A DNA stretch of 64,000 bases from Micrococcaceae bacterium (lineage in GTDB: Bacteria > Actinomycetota > Actinomycetes > Actinomycetales > Micrococcaceae), in the NCBI GenBank assembly GCA_013393415.1, contig JABXHI010000033.1, positions 93,851 to 157,850 of the forward strand. The letters run 5' to 3'. Within the stretch, counting starts at the first letter, position 1, and the number at the start of each line of letters is the position of its first letter. The notes under the pieces are model-generated. The model was not told where the DNA came from and ran no database searches. It worked only from the letters and a program-made list of their open reading frames with translations. The position numbers were made by a program, and so were the translations under genes. Shown piece by piece: positions 34,069-43,534 of this stretch.

Positions 34069-35310
34069 ATGGCTAATGTCACCAACGTCAGTGAACTTGA
34101 GCGTCTGAAGACCCTCCACAACGGCAATAAACTTCCACTCACGTTTTCTGACGCGGAGTTCGAACGTCGTTTGGGTGGGCTCCGTGCCATCATGAACGAC
34201 AAAAGCCTGGATGCTGTCATACTCACGAGCTATCAGGGCATCAAATATTACTCGGACTTTTTGTTCACCTACTTTGGCCGTTCTTACGCGCTCGTGGTCA
34301 CACAGAAAGAATCCATTTCGGTGACCGCCAATATTGATGCGGGCATGCCGTGGCGTACAAGTTATGGCGACAATATTGTCTACACAGACTGGAAGCGCGA
34401 TAACTTTTACCATGGCCTGCAGGAAGCTCTGAACCGTCAAGGGATCAAAGCCCAGCGTATTGGCGTCGAAGACGATACCGTGCCCACACTGCAACGCCAG
34501 GCCATTCAGGACACGTTCCCTTCCGTCGAATTGGTTGATGTCTCCCAGGCTGCGATGCGCCAGCGCATGATCAAATCTGCCGAAGAGATCGAAGTTATCA
34601 AACATGGTGCCCGCATTGGTGACATCGGTGGCGAAGCCATTCACGCGGCCATCCGCGAAGGCATCACCGAATACGAGGTTGCGCTGATCGGCCAAGAAGC
34701 CATGGTGCATGAGATTGCCAAGACCTTCCCGGACCAGGAAGTTCGTGACACCTGGGTGTGGTTCCAGTCGGGCATTAACACCGACGGTGCACACAACTGG
34801 GCGACTACTCGCAAACTACAGCGCGGTGACCTGCTGTCCATGAACTGCTTCCCCATGACGTCCGGTTACTACACTGCCTTGGAACGCACCATGACCTTGG
34901 GGCAGCCCGATGACCGTACCCTGGAACTGTGGAAAGCCAACGTTGAAGTCCATGAGGCCGGCATCGAACTCATCAAACCCGGCGCGGTCTGTAAAGACAT
35001 CGCCCATGAGCTCAATGACATCTTCATCGGTCACGGGCTGCTGCCGAACCGCACCTTTGGTTACGGACACTCCTTCGGCGTGCTATCCCACTACTACGGT
35101 CGCGAAGCCGGTCTGGAGCTGCGCGAAGATATCGACACTGTTCTGGAGCCTGGCATGGTTGTGTCCATGGAACCCATGATCACCATCATGGACGGCGAGC
35201 CAGGTGCTGGTGGCTACCGTGAACACGACATCCTGGTGGTTGGTGAAGACGGCGCCGAGAACATCACCAAGTTCCCCTACGGTCCCGAACACAACATCAT
35301 CGACGCCTAA
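34069..35310 (+). CDS. Creatinase (creatine amidinohydrolase)
   Basis: M24-fold enzyme (EC 3.5.3.3) hydrolysing creatine to sarcosine and urea, 413 residues. Residues known from Pseudomonas putida creatinase are all present: Phe69 and Arg71 (F62/R64), His242 (H232), Tyr268 (Y258), Glu272 (E262), Arg345 (R335) and Glu368 (E358). Strong shared blocks are 'WFQSGINTDGAHN', 'GYYTALERT', 'GYGHSFGVLSHYYGREAG' and 'VSMEPM'. AAGGAG precedes the ATG. It is transcribed alone from its own promoter and ends at a strong terminator. Confidence 0.94.
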   Translation: MANVTNVSELERLKTLHNGNKLPLTFSDAEFERRLGGLRAIMNDKSLDAVILTSYQGIKYYSDFLFTYFGRSYALVVTQKESISVTANIDAGMPWRTSYGDNIVYTDWKRDNFYHGLQEALNRQGIKAQRIGVEDDTVPTLQRQAIQDTFPSVELVDVSQAAMRQRMIKSAEEIEVIKHGARIGDIGGEAIHAAIREGITEYEVALIGQEAMVHEIAKTFPDQEVRDTWVWFQSGINTDGAHNWATTRKLQRGDLLSMNCFPMTSGYYTALERTMTLGQPDDRTLELWKANVEVHEAGIELIKPGAVCKDIAHELNDIFIGHGLLPNRTFGYGHSFGVLSHYYGREAGLELREDIDTVLEPGMVVSMEPMITIMDGEPGAGGYREHDILVVGEDGAENITKFPYGPEHNIIDA

Positions 35311-35322
35311 CTATATGAAGGA

Positions 35323-35357
35323 GAGTCCCCCAAGCAGTGCTGTTGCTTGGGGGACTC
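35323..35357 (+). terminator. Terminator after creatinase
   Basis: Perfect 14-base arms GAGTCCCCCAAGCA (35323-35336) and TGCTTGGGGGACTC (35344-35357), 7-base loop, followed by TTGGCTCT. It lies 13 bases after the creatinase stop codon. Confidence 0.85.
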
Positions 35358-35408
35358 TTGGCTCTGTGCTATCCGTGAGTACTCGGTGTAATCGGCATTC
35401 CAGCCGGT

Positions 35409-37025
35409 TTAAACGCGCCAGTCTGGAGCAGCTGCCAGGAGCTCTTGGGAATATGGGTGTGCAGGCCGATTGATGATTTGGTCGGCGGACCCGGTCTCGA
35501 CGAGCTGACCTTGGTGCATCACGGCGATATGGTCCGACATGTGTTCGACGACCGCCAGATCGTGGGTGATGAACAGATAGCTGGTACCGGTGTCGAGTTG
35601 CAACCGATCGAGCAGATCCAGCACGGTGGCTTGCACCGAGACATCGAGTGCGGAAACCGGCTCATCAAGAATCAGCACTTCGGGGGCCGGTGCCAGAGCG
35701 CGGGCAATTGCCAGTCGTTGCCGTTGGCCACCCGAGAGCTCCATGGGGTGTCGGGTGAGCACCGTGCTGTCGAGCTCAACCATCTCTAAGAGTTCGGTGA
35801 CCCGGTGGCGATATTGACGTGACCGAGACGTCTGACCGCGCGATAGTGCGTTTGTCAGAACCTGTGACACTGTGTACCGCGGATCAAACGATGCCAGGGG
35901 ATCCTGGTAAATGGCGCCGATTTTTTCACGGAGATCGGCGCGGTCTGATTCTCTCGCGGGGGCAAAGTGCTTCCCAAAGATGCTGACGCTGCCGGCATCT
36001 GGGGGCGTGAGCCCAAGAATCATCCGGGCTGTGGTGGTCTTACCCGAGCCGGATTCACCGACCAGCCCCAGGGTCGTGCCCTTGGGGACGTTTAACGACA
36101 CATCGTTGACGGCGGCGTGATCACCAAAGTTTTTGGAGAGTCCGGTGACCTCGACCGCGAGTTCGCCGGTGAGGTTGCGTGTGTCCTCGGCGGTGCTTAG
36201 ATCGTGGAACGATGCAACATCGTCGGTACTTCGCGTCAGTGGCGCGAAGCGTGGCACACCACTGGGGATAGCCGCCAGCAGTTGCTGGGTATAGGCGTGG
36301 GTGGGGTTAGACAACATCGCATCGGTTGGTCCAGATTCCACGATTTCGCCGTGGCGCATCACGATGATGTCATCGGCCACCTGGGCGATTTGTGCCAGAT
36401 CGTGAGAAATCATCGCTAATGCAATGCCTTGTGCGGCAAGGTCCGCAAGCTGATCCAACACCAGCCGCGTGAGTCGGGTGTCCAGGGCGGTGGTGGCTTC
36501 ATCGGCGATCACGACGGCCGGGTTGGAGATCATGGCCTGGGCAATCAGTGCCCGTTGACGCATTCCGCCGGATAATTGTGGGCTCCGCTGATCTGCTCGA
36601 AGCGTGGGGTCCGGCATATCTACCTGTTCCAACGCCTCGATAGCGGCGTGCCTTCGTTGGTTTTTATTCAACGGTAACGAGTCAGCGATTTCGCGGTGAA
36701 TCGGGCGGAGTGGATCCAGACTGTTCAGCGCATCCTGCAGAATCATGGCGACTTGGGAACCGCGGATCTCGCGCCACTGTTTGTCGGTCAGGTGCCGTGC
36801 GTCCGCGCCCAAAATATTGAGTGTATCCGCGGTGACCCGCCCGCCGGTCAGCCCCAACAGACTGCGAGCGGTCACAGATTTTCCTGACCCGGATTCACCC
36901 ACGATGCCCAACACTCGGCCTGCAGTGAGCGTCAGCGATACATTTTTGACGGCCTCAATCGCGGTCTTTTTCGGCCCGGGAAAGGATACCGAGAGGTTCG
37001 TGATTTCAACAGCGGGTTGGGTCAT
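35409..37025 (-). CDS. Dipeptide/oligopeptide ABC transporter, fused dual ATPase
   Basis: A 538-residue protein with two ABC ATPase domains in tandem (DppD-DppF fusion). First domain: 'GESGSGKSVTARSLLG', 'LSGGMRQRALIAQ', 'VVIADEATTALD'. Second domain: 'GESGSGKTTTARMILG', 'LSGGQRQRLAIARAL', 'VLILDEPVSALDV'. Each is followed by the oligopeptide-type C-terminal segment ('GEIVESGPTDAMLSNPTHAYT', 'INRPAHPYSQELLAA'). ATG 37023-37025 overlaps the permease stop. It energises the transporter encoded upstream. Confidence 0.93.
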   Translation of the reverse strand: MTQPAVEITNLSVSFPGPKKTAIEAVKNVSLTLTAGRVLGIVGESGSGKSVTARSLLGLTGGRVTADTLNILGADARHLTDKQWREIRGSQVAMILQDALNSLDPLRPIHREIADSLPLNKNQRRHAAIEALEQVDMPDPTLRADQRSPQLSGGMRQRALIAQAMISNPAVVIADEATTALDTRLTRLVLDQLADLAAQGIALAMISHDLAQIAQVADDIIVMRHGEIVESGPTDAMLSNPTHAYTQQLLAAIPSGVPRFAPLTRSTDDVASFHDLSTAEDTRNLTGELAVEVTGLSKNFGDHAAVNDVSLNVPKGTTLGLVGESGSGKTTTARMILGLTPPDAGSVSIFGKHFAPARESDRADLREKIGAIYQDPLASFDPRYTVSQVLTNALSRGQTSRSRQYRHRVTELLEMVELDSTVLTRHPMELSGGQRQRLAIARALAPAPEVLILDEPVSALDVSVQATVLDLLDRLQLDTGTSYLFITHDLAVVEHMSDHIAVMHQGQLVETGSADQIINRPAHPYSQELLAAAPDWRV

Positions 37026-37813
37026 GATGTACTCCGGGTTGCGGATCGGCCCAGCAGGGTGGCACCGGCGGCAATGGTCACGATAGCCAGACCGGGGAAC
37101 ACGGTCAGCCACCAGGCTAAGTGCAGATAGGTGCGCCCGTTGGCTAACATCGCACCCCATTCTGGTGCCGGTGGCGGGGTGCCCAGGCCAAGGAAAGACA
37201 GCGCAGAGGCCCAGATGACGGCTTGACCGATCCCTAAGGTAATCAGCGCCAACAACGTGGATAGGGTATTGGGTATCAGATGGTTACGCACCTTATGCCA
37301 GGTCGAATGGCCTAACACGGTGGCTGCATCGAACATCTCAGAGTTCACCAGGGTGCGCAGATGCGTCCGAATGAGTCGTGAATACCCGGGCGCAGTCGAC
37401 AGCCCGACAGCGATGATGGCGGGCATGGTACCGGGTCCGGTGAAGGCAATAATGATCAGTGCCATCAGCAGAGTCGGGATGGCGTAGAGCACTTCGAGCA
37501 CACGCAACACAACCGAGTCGATCCAGCGCGGTGCAAATGCTGTGATGACACCCAGCACAATAGCAATACCCATGCCCAGCGCGGTGGCAGCCAGGCCGAT
37601 GGTCAGTGAATCGCGGGTACCGTGGATGACGCGGGTGTACACGTCGCGGCCGGATTCATCGGTACCAAATGGGTGGTGTAACGATGGCGACTGGAAGGCC
37701 TCGGCAGGATTGACGGCCAGGGGATCACCCGGGGCTAACAAGGATGGAAACAGTCCGGCAATCACGACGACGCCGATAAAGAGTGCGGCAAGAATTTTCA
37801 CGGTGCGTTTCAT
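37022..37813 (-). CDS. ABC transporter permease (DppC type)
   Basis: A 263-residue inner-membrane permease with about six helices. 'HPFGTDESGRDVYTRVIHGTR' and the EAA-like loop 'AATVLGHSTWHKVRNHLIPN' are typical of the DppC/OppC/NikC half. It overlaps both neighbours by 4 bases, giving a tightly coupled SBP-B-C-DF operon. Confidence 0.92.
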   Translation of the reverse strand: MKRTVKILAALFIGVVVIAGLFPSLLAPGDPLAVNPAEAFQSPSLHHPFGTDESGRDVYTRVIHGTRDSLTIGLAATALGMGIAIVLGVITAFAPRWIDSVVLRVLEVLYAIPTLLMALIIIAFTGPGTMPAIIAVGLSTAPGYSRLIRTHLRTLVNSEMFDAATVLGHSTWHKVRNHLIPNTLSTLLALITLGIGQAVIWASALSFLGLGTPPPAPEWGAMLANGRTYLHLAWWLTVFPGLAIVTIAAGATLLGRSATRSTS

Positions 37814-38751
37814 TGGTCATCACCCCGTGCAGCTGCGGGATTAATGATGGCTTCGACGGCCTCGACAATCAGCATGACCACCATGTAAATCAAAGCGGAA
37901 AACAACGCGATACCGGTAACCATCGGCATATCACGCGACAGCACCGCACCGAGCAAGGAGCGCCCCAAACCGGGGCGGGCAAAGACTTCTTCCACCACCA
38001 CGGCACCAGAAATGGAGGTGGCAACGGCCCAACCGGTGAGGTTGAGCGCAGGCAGTGCCGCGTGGCGGAAGCCGTGCCGGAAAAAGACTTGACCTTCGGA
38101 GGCACCGCGGGCGCGCGCAGCCAGTGCGAACGGCGAGTTCACGGCCGTCATGAGGCTATCGCGCATGAGCTGGGCCAAAAAGCCGGACAGCGGTATGGCA
38201 AGGGTAAAGGCCGGCAGGATGATGCCTTGCACCGTACCGGTATCGACGGCGGGTAACCAGCCAAGCCAGGTGGAGAAGATGATGATCAACATGGCACCCA
38301 ACCAGAAGTGGGGTACGGCTGCGGCGATCACTTCAATAATGGTGCCCATGACCTGGCCGATACGATTAGACCGCGCGGCAATCGCCGCCATGACAAACGC
38401 GATCAACCAGGCGAGTACCAAAGCAATCAGCGTCAGCTGCAGCGTGGCGGGCAGCATCTCCGCCATGATCTGGGCAACCGGGCGCTGCTGCGCATATGAG
38501 GTACCGAGATCACCGGTGATCAACTGTCCCAGATAGATCCCGTATTGCACCAGGATTGGTTCGTTGAGGTGGTACTGCTCGCGGGCTGTTTCGAGTGCTT
38601 CTGCTGAAGCCTGGGAGCCGGGTCCTCCCATAATGGCTTCGGCTGGGTCACCCGGAATCATCCGGATGGCAATAAAAATCACGGTGGCCACGAGCCACAG
38701 CAAAATCGCTGCGGCACCGACCCGGCGGGCCAACCAACTGACAATGGGCAT
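37810..38751 (-). CDS. ABC transporter permease (DppB type)
   Basis: A 313-residue permease with six helices. N-terminal 'WLVATVIFIAIRMIPGDPAEAIMGG' and the EAA loop 'AARARGASEGQVFFRHGFRHAALP' are family features of DppB/OppB/NikB. It pairs with the DppC-type subunit. It follows the substrate-binding protein gene by 7 bases. Confidence 0.92.
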   Translation of the reverse strand: MPIVSWLARRVGAAAILLWLVATVIFIAIRMIPGDPAEAIMGGPGSQASAEALETAREQYHLNEPILVQYGIYLGQLITGDLGTSYAQQRPVAQIMAEMLPATLQLTLIALVLAWLIAFVMAAIAARSNRIGQVMGTIIEVIAAAVPHFWLGAMLIIIFSTWLGWLPAVDTGTVQGIILPAFTLAIPLSGFLAQLMRDSLMTAVNSPFALAARARGASEGQVFFRHGFRHAALPALNLTGWAVATSISGAVVVEEVFARPGLGRSLLGAVLSRDMPMVTGIALFSALIYMVVMLIVEAVEAIINPAAARGDDQ

Positions 38752-38758
38752 AGGTTAC

Positions 38759-40408
38759 TTACTGATCCAACCAGACGTTGTAGTACTTCGGTGCCGCAAT
38801 GGCAGAGGTCTCACCCATGCCTTGGACATCGGAGGCATAGAGGAAGTGGTTCTGCTGGTCATAGAGTGGCAGCACATAGTAGTCCTCGAGGATGCGCTGC
38901 TGAGCTTGCTCATACAGCTCGGCACGTTCTTCCTCGTTGGTGGTTTCTTGTGCGTCCACGAGCATCTGGTCAACTTCGGGGATATCGACTTGCGCATTAT
39001 TGGCAAAGTAACCAGAGGGCGCCGGTTCGATCGAATCGGAATGGTACAGGGTGCGCAGTGTCGACGGTCCAACCTTCGTGTAGGGGGCCGAAACCAGATC
39101 GTAGTTGTGCTCGGCCAGATCCGCATACCAGCTGGACAGATCCAACAGGTTGATCTGCATATCAAAGCCGACCTCGGACGCTTGGGCCTGGAACTGTTCA
39201 AACAGCGACTGTTCGGCAGGTACCGACTGGTTCGTTGACACTGGCATCACGATCTCGAGGCGCTCGCCGTCTTTCATCCGAACGTTGTCATCATCGCGTT
39301 CGGTCCAGCCGGCTTCATCGAGGAGCTCATTGGCTTCGTCGGCGCCCTGAGTGAACAGTGATTCATCGGAATAGTCCAGTGGCTCAACCGAGGACAGTAG
39401 TGAGTATGAGCGTGGTGCGGTATCAAAGAACAGGGCCTCGATACCACCGTTGACGTCGACGGCACGCATGAATGCTTCACGTACCAGCTGATCATCGAAT
39501 GGTGCCTGGGACGAGTTGAGTTCTACACGGTTGGACGCTCCCGGACGCGGTGCATCCAGGTGGCCGATGTTGGCATCTTCGGCCGATTGGATCGTATCTG
39601 GCTGAGCGTTGTCGATGACGTGGACTTCACCGGATTGCAGTGCCGCATAGCGGGTGGCTGCTTCCGGGATCATGCGCCAAGTAATGCCGTCGAGGTAGGC
39701 CACTTCCTCTGCGCGGTCGTTTTCAACCGGCTGGACGTAGTCTTCGTTGCGCACCAGGTTGATCTGCTGTTCGCGTTCCCAGGAATCCACCTTGAACGGA
39801 CCTGTGCCCACGGGGTCTGCACAGTTTTCTTGGACATCACGAGCCAGGGCATCGGGGGATTGGATAGCCGTCCAATGCATGGACAGCGATTCTTCTATCG
39901 CGTTATCCGGTGCGGAAAGATGCAGGTCCGCAGTGAGCTCATCGACGATTTCGACTTCTTCAACTCGCTCCACAGCCAAAAACCCGGTCGATGAGGCTGT
40001 CTCTGGATCCTGGAGGTGCTCGATGTTGGCTTTGATGGCCTCCGACGTGAGCTCGGTACCATCGTGGAACGTAATGCCGTCGGTCACGCTGATGGTGTGG
40101 GTCAGCCCATCGTCGGATACCTCAGAGGTCTCAGCCAACCAGGGGATGGTCTCGCCGTTTTCGTCTTTGGTAAACAGTGTTTCGAGGTACTGAGTTGCGA
40201 TGAGCCCCTGCGGGTAGTTGCCGCCGTAGTGGGGATCCAGGCAATCGGGTTCGGCGTCACCGGATGCATACATGAGTGTGCCACCGGATTGTGGCTCACC
40301 GGCTGGTTCACCGTCTGCCGAGTCTGTGTTGCCACAGCCTGCGAGCACGAGGCCGCTGATTGCAGCAGTGACCAGGATCTTCAAATGTGAGGATGAGAAT
40401 TTTGCCAT
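38759..40408 (-). CDS. ABC transporter substrate-binding lipoprotein (SBP family 5)
   Basis: A 549-residue lipoprotein: basic start, hydrophobic signal and lipobox LAGC (Cys about residue 25). The mature part is a family 5 binding protein ('YASGDAEPDCLDPHYGGN', 'ISVTDGITFHDGTELTSEAIKANIEHL', 'VGTGPFKVDSWER'). Peptides are the usual cargo, though nickel, opines and others also use this family. It is first in the operon. The operon is next to the creatinase cluster but lacks the GCAAC/GTTGC operator, so I would not link them. Confidence 0.92.
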   Translation of the reverse strand: MAKFSSSHLKILVTAAISGLVLAGCGNTDSADGEPAGEPQSGGTLMYASGDAEPDCLDPHYGGNYPQGLIATQYLETLFTKDENGETIPWLAETSEVSDDGLTHTISVTDGITFHDGTELTSEAIKANIEHLQDPETASSTGFLAVERVEEVEIVDELTADLHLSAPDNAIEESLSMHWTAIQSPDALARDVQENCADPVGTGPFKVDSWEREQQINLVRNEDYVQPVENDRAEEVAYLDGITWRMIPEAATRYAALQSGEVHVIDNAQPDTIQSAEDANIGHLDAPRPGASNRVELNSSQAPFDDQLVREAFMRAVDVNGGIEALFFDTAPRSYSLLSSVEPLDYSDESLFTQGADEANELLDEAGWTERDDDNVRMKDGERLEIVMPVSTNQSVPAEQSLFEQFQAQASEVGFDMQINLLDLSSWYADLAEHNYDLVSAPYTKVGPSTLRTLYHSDSIEPAPSGYFANNAQVDIPEVDQMLVDAQETTNEEERAELYEQAQQRILEDYYVLPLYDQQNHFLYASDVQGMGETSAIAAPKYYNVWLDQ

Positions 40409-40499
40409 AGCGAATACTCTACGGCTTCGTACCTGCAGGCGCCGTCCAAAAGGTCACATCGTCACAGACGTTCGATACCAACGAAACCTGCGCCGTGGA

Positions 40500-41855
40500 T
40501 CACCGACGGCGCGTCATAAAGCTCGAGGAGAACGGGCTGAGCGTGCCGGGTAGGTTATGCAGGTTCAGTGGTTCGGCAGAAGCTTCCGAGGTGTTGTTCG
40601 GGCTGAAGCGATGCTCGTCCAGCAGTTCTGCCAACACTGCCGAGGCGGTCAGTAAGACAACGTTACGCCCCGGGCACAGACCCGGCCCGCCACGGAATGG
40701 TACCAGCGGCCAATCGGTGTCGTCGCGGTCTGTCAGCCACAGTTTCGGGGTGAACCGGTGGGCTTCGGCAAGCGTTTCGTCATCCCTATGAAAGAAAGGT
40801 GCAAAGACCACCATCGACGTGCCGGCTGCCAAGCTACCGCTGCGCCAGGTCGTGGACTCCGTGGTGTCGCGCAGAATGAGCGGGGTAGTGGGCCATAACC
40901 GAAGTGATTCGAGCATCGTGGCACGCAACAGCGGTACATCTGGGAAGTGCGTGACGGCTTCGTTACGGGCCGCCTCAGTAGTCACAGGATCGGCGGCTAG
41001 CAGACTGAGTGCACGGAATGCGGCCCAAGATGCCGCGTCGAAAGCAAAGAGCCACTGCGGGAGCTGTTGCTCGGGCACAGTGTTTTCGGTGGCTGGGGTC
41101 TGAGCAGCCATGGCGGCCAGACTGCCGGGTTCTGCGCGATTGAGGTAGGCGCGCACGCTGTTTAAAAAACGCTTGCGTTGCTTGCGATGCTTGGGCGCCA
41201 GATACGCTAGGTTGCCGCGCGCTCGCAGCTGGTTCAGATCGTTGGTCACCTGCTCATCATCGCGGGCCGCATTGCCCAGGGTGATGCGACGGACAATCCG
41301 CCACGACATTGTGCTGAAGGCCTCCCAATCGAGCGTACCGGTGAAATCCAGGTGGCCACGCAGCGCTTCAACTTCCTCGCGGATCGCTTGCGTCATCGTC
41401 TCCGCGTGCGAATGTATGGTCTTGCCAGATTCCAAGGCCCGTTCATTAAACGGTCTGCGCTCTCGACGTGCACTGGGCTAAGAGACCAACGCCCCTGCTG
41501 GTTGGAAATGGTTCAGTGCACCCCGCTTCTCCAAGGAAGCCGGGCTGAATGGCTCCGGTGTTTCGTTGAGTACGCGGTGTACATCATCCGGGTTGAGTAG
41601 CAGCGCCACTCGGCGGCCTGGGGTGAGACGCACTTGCACGGGACCGTCACCGTATTTTGCCCGTAGCCGTTTCATTTCATCCACACCGGCGGCATCCGCA
41701 TCGAACCGCTCGGCCAGGTTCACAGCATTGGGGCGACGGATGATCGGTCCTTTGATCACCGGGGAAGCTAGCACGCGAGCCAACACCCGAGCGTGCTCGA
41801 CGGCATTGAGCATAGGCACTACATGGTCATGGGCCTTCGAACGGTGCTGCATCAT
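40500..41855 (-). pseudogene. Cytochrome P450, interrupted by an in-frame TAG
   Basis: The frame from 41855 to 40500 encodes a P450 of normal size (about 451 codons) except for a TAG at 41478-41480. Upstream: 'ALNHFQPAGALVS'. Downstream in the same frame: 'PSARRERRPFNERALES'. The spacing from VS to FNE equals that recalled for intact homologues, so a single codon was altered. The I-helix, ExxR ('ESLRLWP') and heme loop 'FRGGPGLCPGRN' are intact. It could be a fresh nonsense mutation, a sequence error or a read-through site. Substrate unknown; such P450s occur in Actinobacteria with a wing-helix regulator nearby. Confidence 0.85.
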
Positions 41856-41916
41856 AGTTCCGCGGTAGCCGGTGAGCTGCAGCGCAGATACCTTCGAGGC
41901 ACGCGCTAACGTGTGG

Positions 41917-42225
41917 TTAGGGCTGCGCGGTCAGGTGGCGAAGTGCCTCGAGGTGCTGCTCATAGGCGCGGGATCCTAGCTCCGTCAGAGAAACCCAGGT
42001 TCGTGGGCGGCCCAGACCACCGGATGCACCCGGCTGTTGCTGCAGGTAACCGGCGTCTACGAGTCGTTTGATGTGTTTACTCAACGCCGAGTCACTCAGA
42101 TCGGTGATCTGCTTCAACGTTTGCGACTCCACGGCGTTCGTGGCAGCGAGAACCGCACAGATTCGCAAACGCGGCAGTTCGTGAATTAGCGGGTCCAGGT
42201 GTGGGCCATCTTGGGAATCCGTCAT
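41917..42225 (-). CDS. Winged-helix transcriptional regulator
   Basis: A 102-residue protein with a MarR/HTH_27-type wing: 'LRICAVLAATNAVESQTLKQITDLSDSALSKHIKRLVDAGYL' pattern, followed by 'GGLGRPRTWVSLTELG'. The family is found beside small membrane-protein genes in Actinobacteria. Its ATG overlaps the end of the upstream membrane-protein gene by 4 bases, so the pair is coupled. Target and signal are unknown. Confidence 0.85.
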   Translation of the reverse strand: MTDSQDGPHLDPLIHELPRLRICAVLAATNAVESQTLKQITDLSDSALSKHIKRLVDAGYLQQQPGASGGLGRPRTWVSLTELGSRAYEQHLEALRHLTAQP

Positions 42226-42686
42226 GGCATAGGCTCCCGCAGCTCGGCGCGTAGCGTGCGGTCGTAGGCTCGTCCCAGGATGCTAATGAGTACTACAGCG
42301 ATGATCGCCAGGATCCAAGGAGCCCAGTTCAACCCCAGGAGGCTGCCTAGCACGGGTGAAGTAATGAGAATTATGCCCACAACAATTGCTAGTAGTCGCA
42401 GTAAACGCCGACCTTTCGCCCGTCCGGTCACCGCATATTCTCCTATCAGATCCACGCCAGACAACCGCCGATATGTGAAGGCAAGACCAACCATGCCAAG
42501 AACCGGCAAAGTTCCGAGAAAGATGCCAACGGTGCCGAAGGTTTTCCCTAATAGGAGCGCCGTCAGCCCCACAAGGACGCCTAATGTCGGGTGGTACCAC
42601 CACGGTGTGTAAATTTTGTCTGCTAATTCACTGCGGGCCCCGGCGACGGCGGAGTCGTTCGGTTTGAGATAGCCGACCGTGAACAC
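42222..42686 (-). CDS. Hypothetical membrane protein coupled to regulator
   Basis: A 154-residue protein with about four hydrophobic helices ('LGVLVGLTALLLG', 'VGIFLGTLPVLGMVGLAF', 'LLAIVVGIILITSPVLGSLLGL', 'WILAIIAVVLISILG'). No enzyme motif. The ATG overlap with the regulator suggests joint expression; the membrane protein may sense or respond to the signal. Confidence 0.72.
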   Translation of the reverse strand: MFTVGYLKPNDSAVAGARSELADKIYTPWWYHPTLGVLVGLTALLLGKTFGTVGIFLGTLPVLGMVGLAFTYRRLSGVDLIGEYAVTGRAKGRRLLRLLAIVVGIILITSPVLGSLLGLNWAPWILAIIAVVLISILGRAYDRTLRAELREPMP

Positions 42687-42992
42687 GGACCGGAGCGTTT
42701 CCTAGACGCGCTAGCCGCAAACTACATGTCTTTCACCGGCTGCGCCGCTGAGGACGTAGACGCCGTAATCGTTGAAACCGAAAGCGGGTCGCATTCTGTG
42801 ACGCGGGATCACTGCGGTTAGATACAAAGGTCGAAACGAAACAGACGTAACGGGGGAAGCCTCGGAGGAAGATTTCTAGGCCAGCACTGTGGCGCATTGT
42901 AAATTTTAGGACCTTGAAAGATGTGGCGGTTGATGTCACGGTGGAGAGACTACTCAACTCACTCACATCGACCTCGTAACAGGATACAACCT
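42687..42992. other. Intergenic region between divergent genes
   Basis: About 306 bases between the membrane/regulator pair and the secreted-protein gene. A 31-codon frame from ATG 42726 has no ribosome site and I do not call it. No clear terminator or dyad was seen. Confidence 0.45.
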
Positions 42993-43412
42993 ATGAATAC
43001 GACCCCTCGCACATCTCGGCTCCGGCCTCTAGCTATAGGTGGGGTTATTACAGTGACTCTAATGGCCGTTACCACTGTGTTTCTCTCGTCAGGCGTGATA
43101 CAACCTGATGAAAAAGTACACGAGCTGTCTTTGGAATCGTCGCCGTCGGCAGAAGATACGCCACTCATGGCTGACCCCCTCACCGAACGACTATTGAAGC
43201 ATCAACGTTTAGACAGTGAGACTGAGGAATCCTTTGCCCCCATTCCTCCGGACCAAGATCCGCCACGAGAACGGTATGTGGAGTCCTTTACCGAAGAAGA
43301 AAATGCACTACTGAACTCCGATGAACCAACCCTTGTTGAAGTAGATTCCTTTACCGGCGACATCATCAGCGTTGAAAAGCGCGACCATTCTATCCCTGTG
43401 ACCTTCAGGTGA
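42993..43412 (+). CDS. Hypothetical exported or membrane-anchored protein
   Basis: A 139-residue protein from ATG 42993, preceded by AGGA at 8 bases. One hydrophobic segment near residues 13-33 could be an anchor or signal; the rest is acidic and rich in Glu, Pro and Ser. It ends with 'VEVDSFTGDIISVEKRD', a PepSY-like closing pattern, but the match is weak. Function unknown. Confidence 0.6.
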   Translation: MNTTPRTSRLRPLAIGGVITVTLMAVTTVFLSSGVIQPDEKVHELSLESSPSAEDTPLMADPLTERLLKHQRLDSETEESFAPIPPDQDPPRERYVESFTEEENALLNSDEPTLVEVDSFTGDIISVEKRDHSIPVTFR

Positions 43413-43534
43413 TGAGTACGCGAATAGACTTCTCAGGTTTAGCGTATTGAGACTTCCTCTCAGGCGAGGTTCCTGAGAGGCCTGCAAAGGACTATGAAGG
43501 CCCGGACTTTTCCACAGGACTACAGGAGATTTTG

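Noticed and set aside
34069..35310. Creatinase as a plain Xaa-Pro aminopeptidase (M24 shares the fold)
   Set aside because: All creatinase-specific pocket residues, including the Phe/Arg pair near the N-terminus, are present and the metal-binding pattern of M24 aminopeptidases is not.
38759..40408. Linking the oligopeptide-type ABC operon to the creatinine regulon
   Set aside because: It is on the opposite strand, beyond a strong terminator, and has no GCAAC/GTTGC element upstream.
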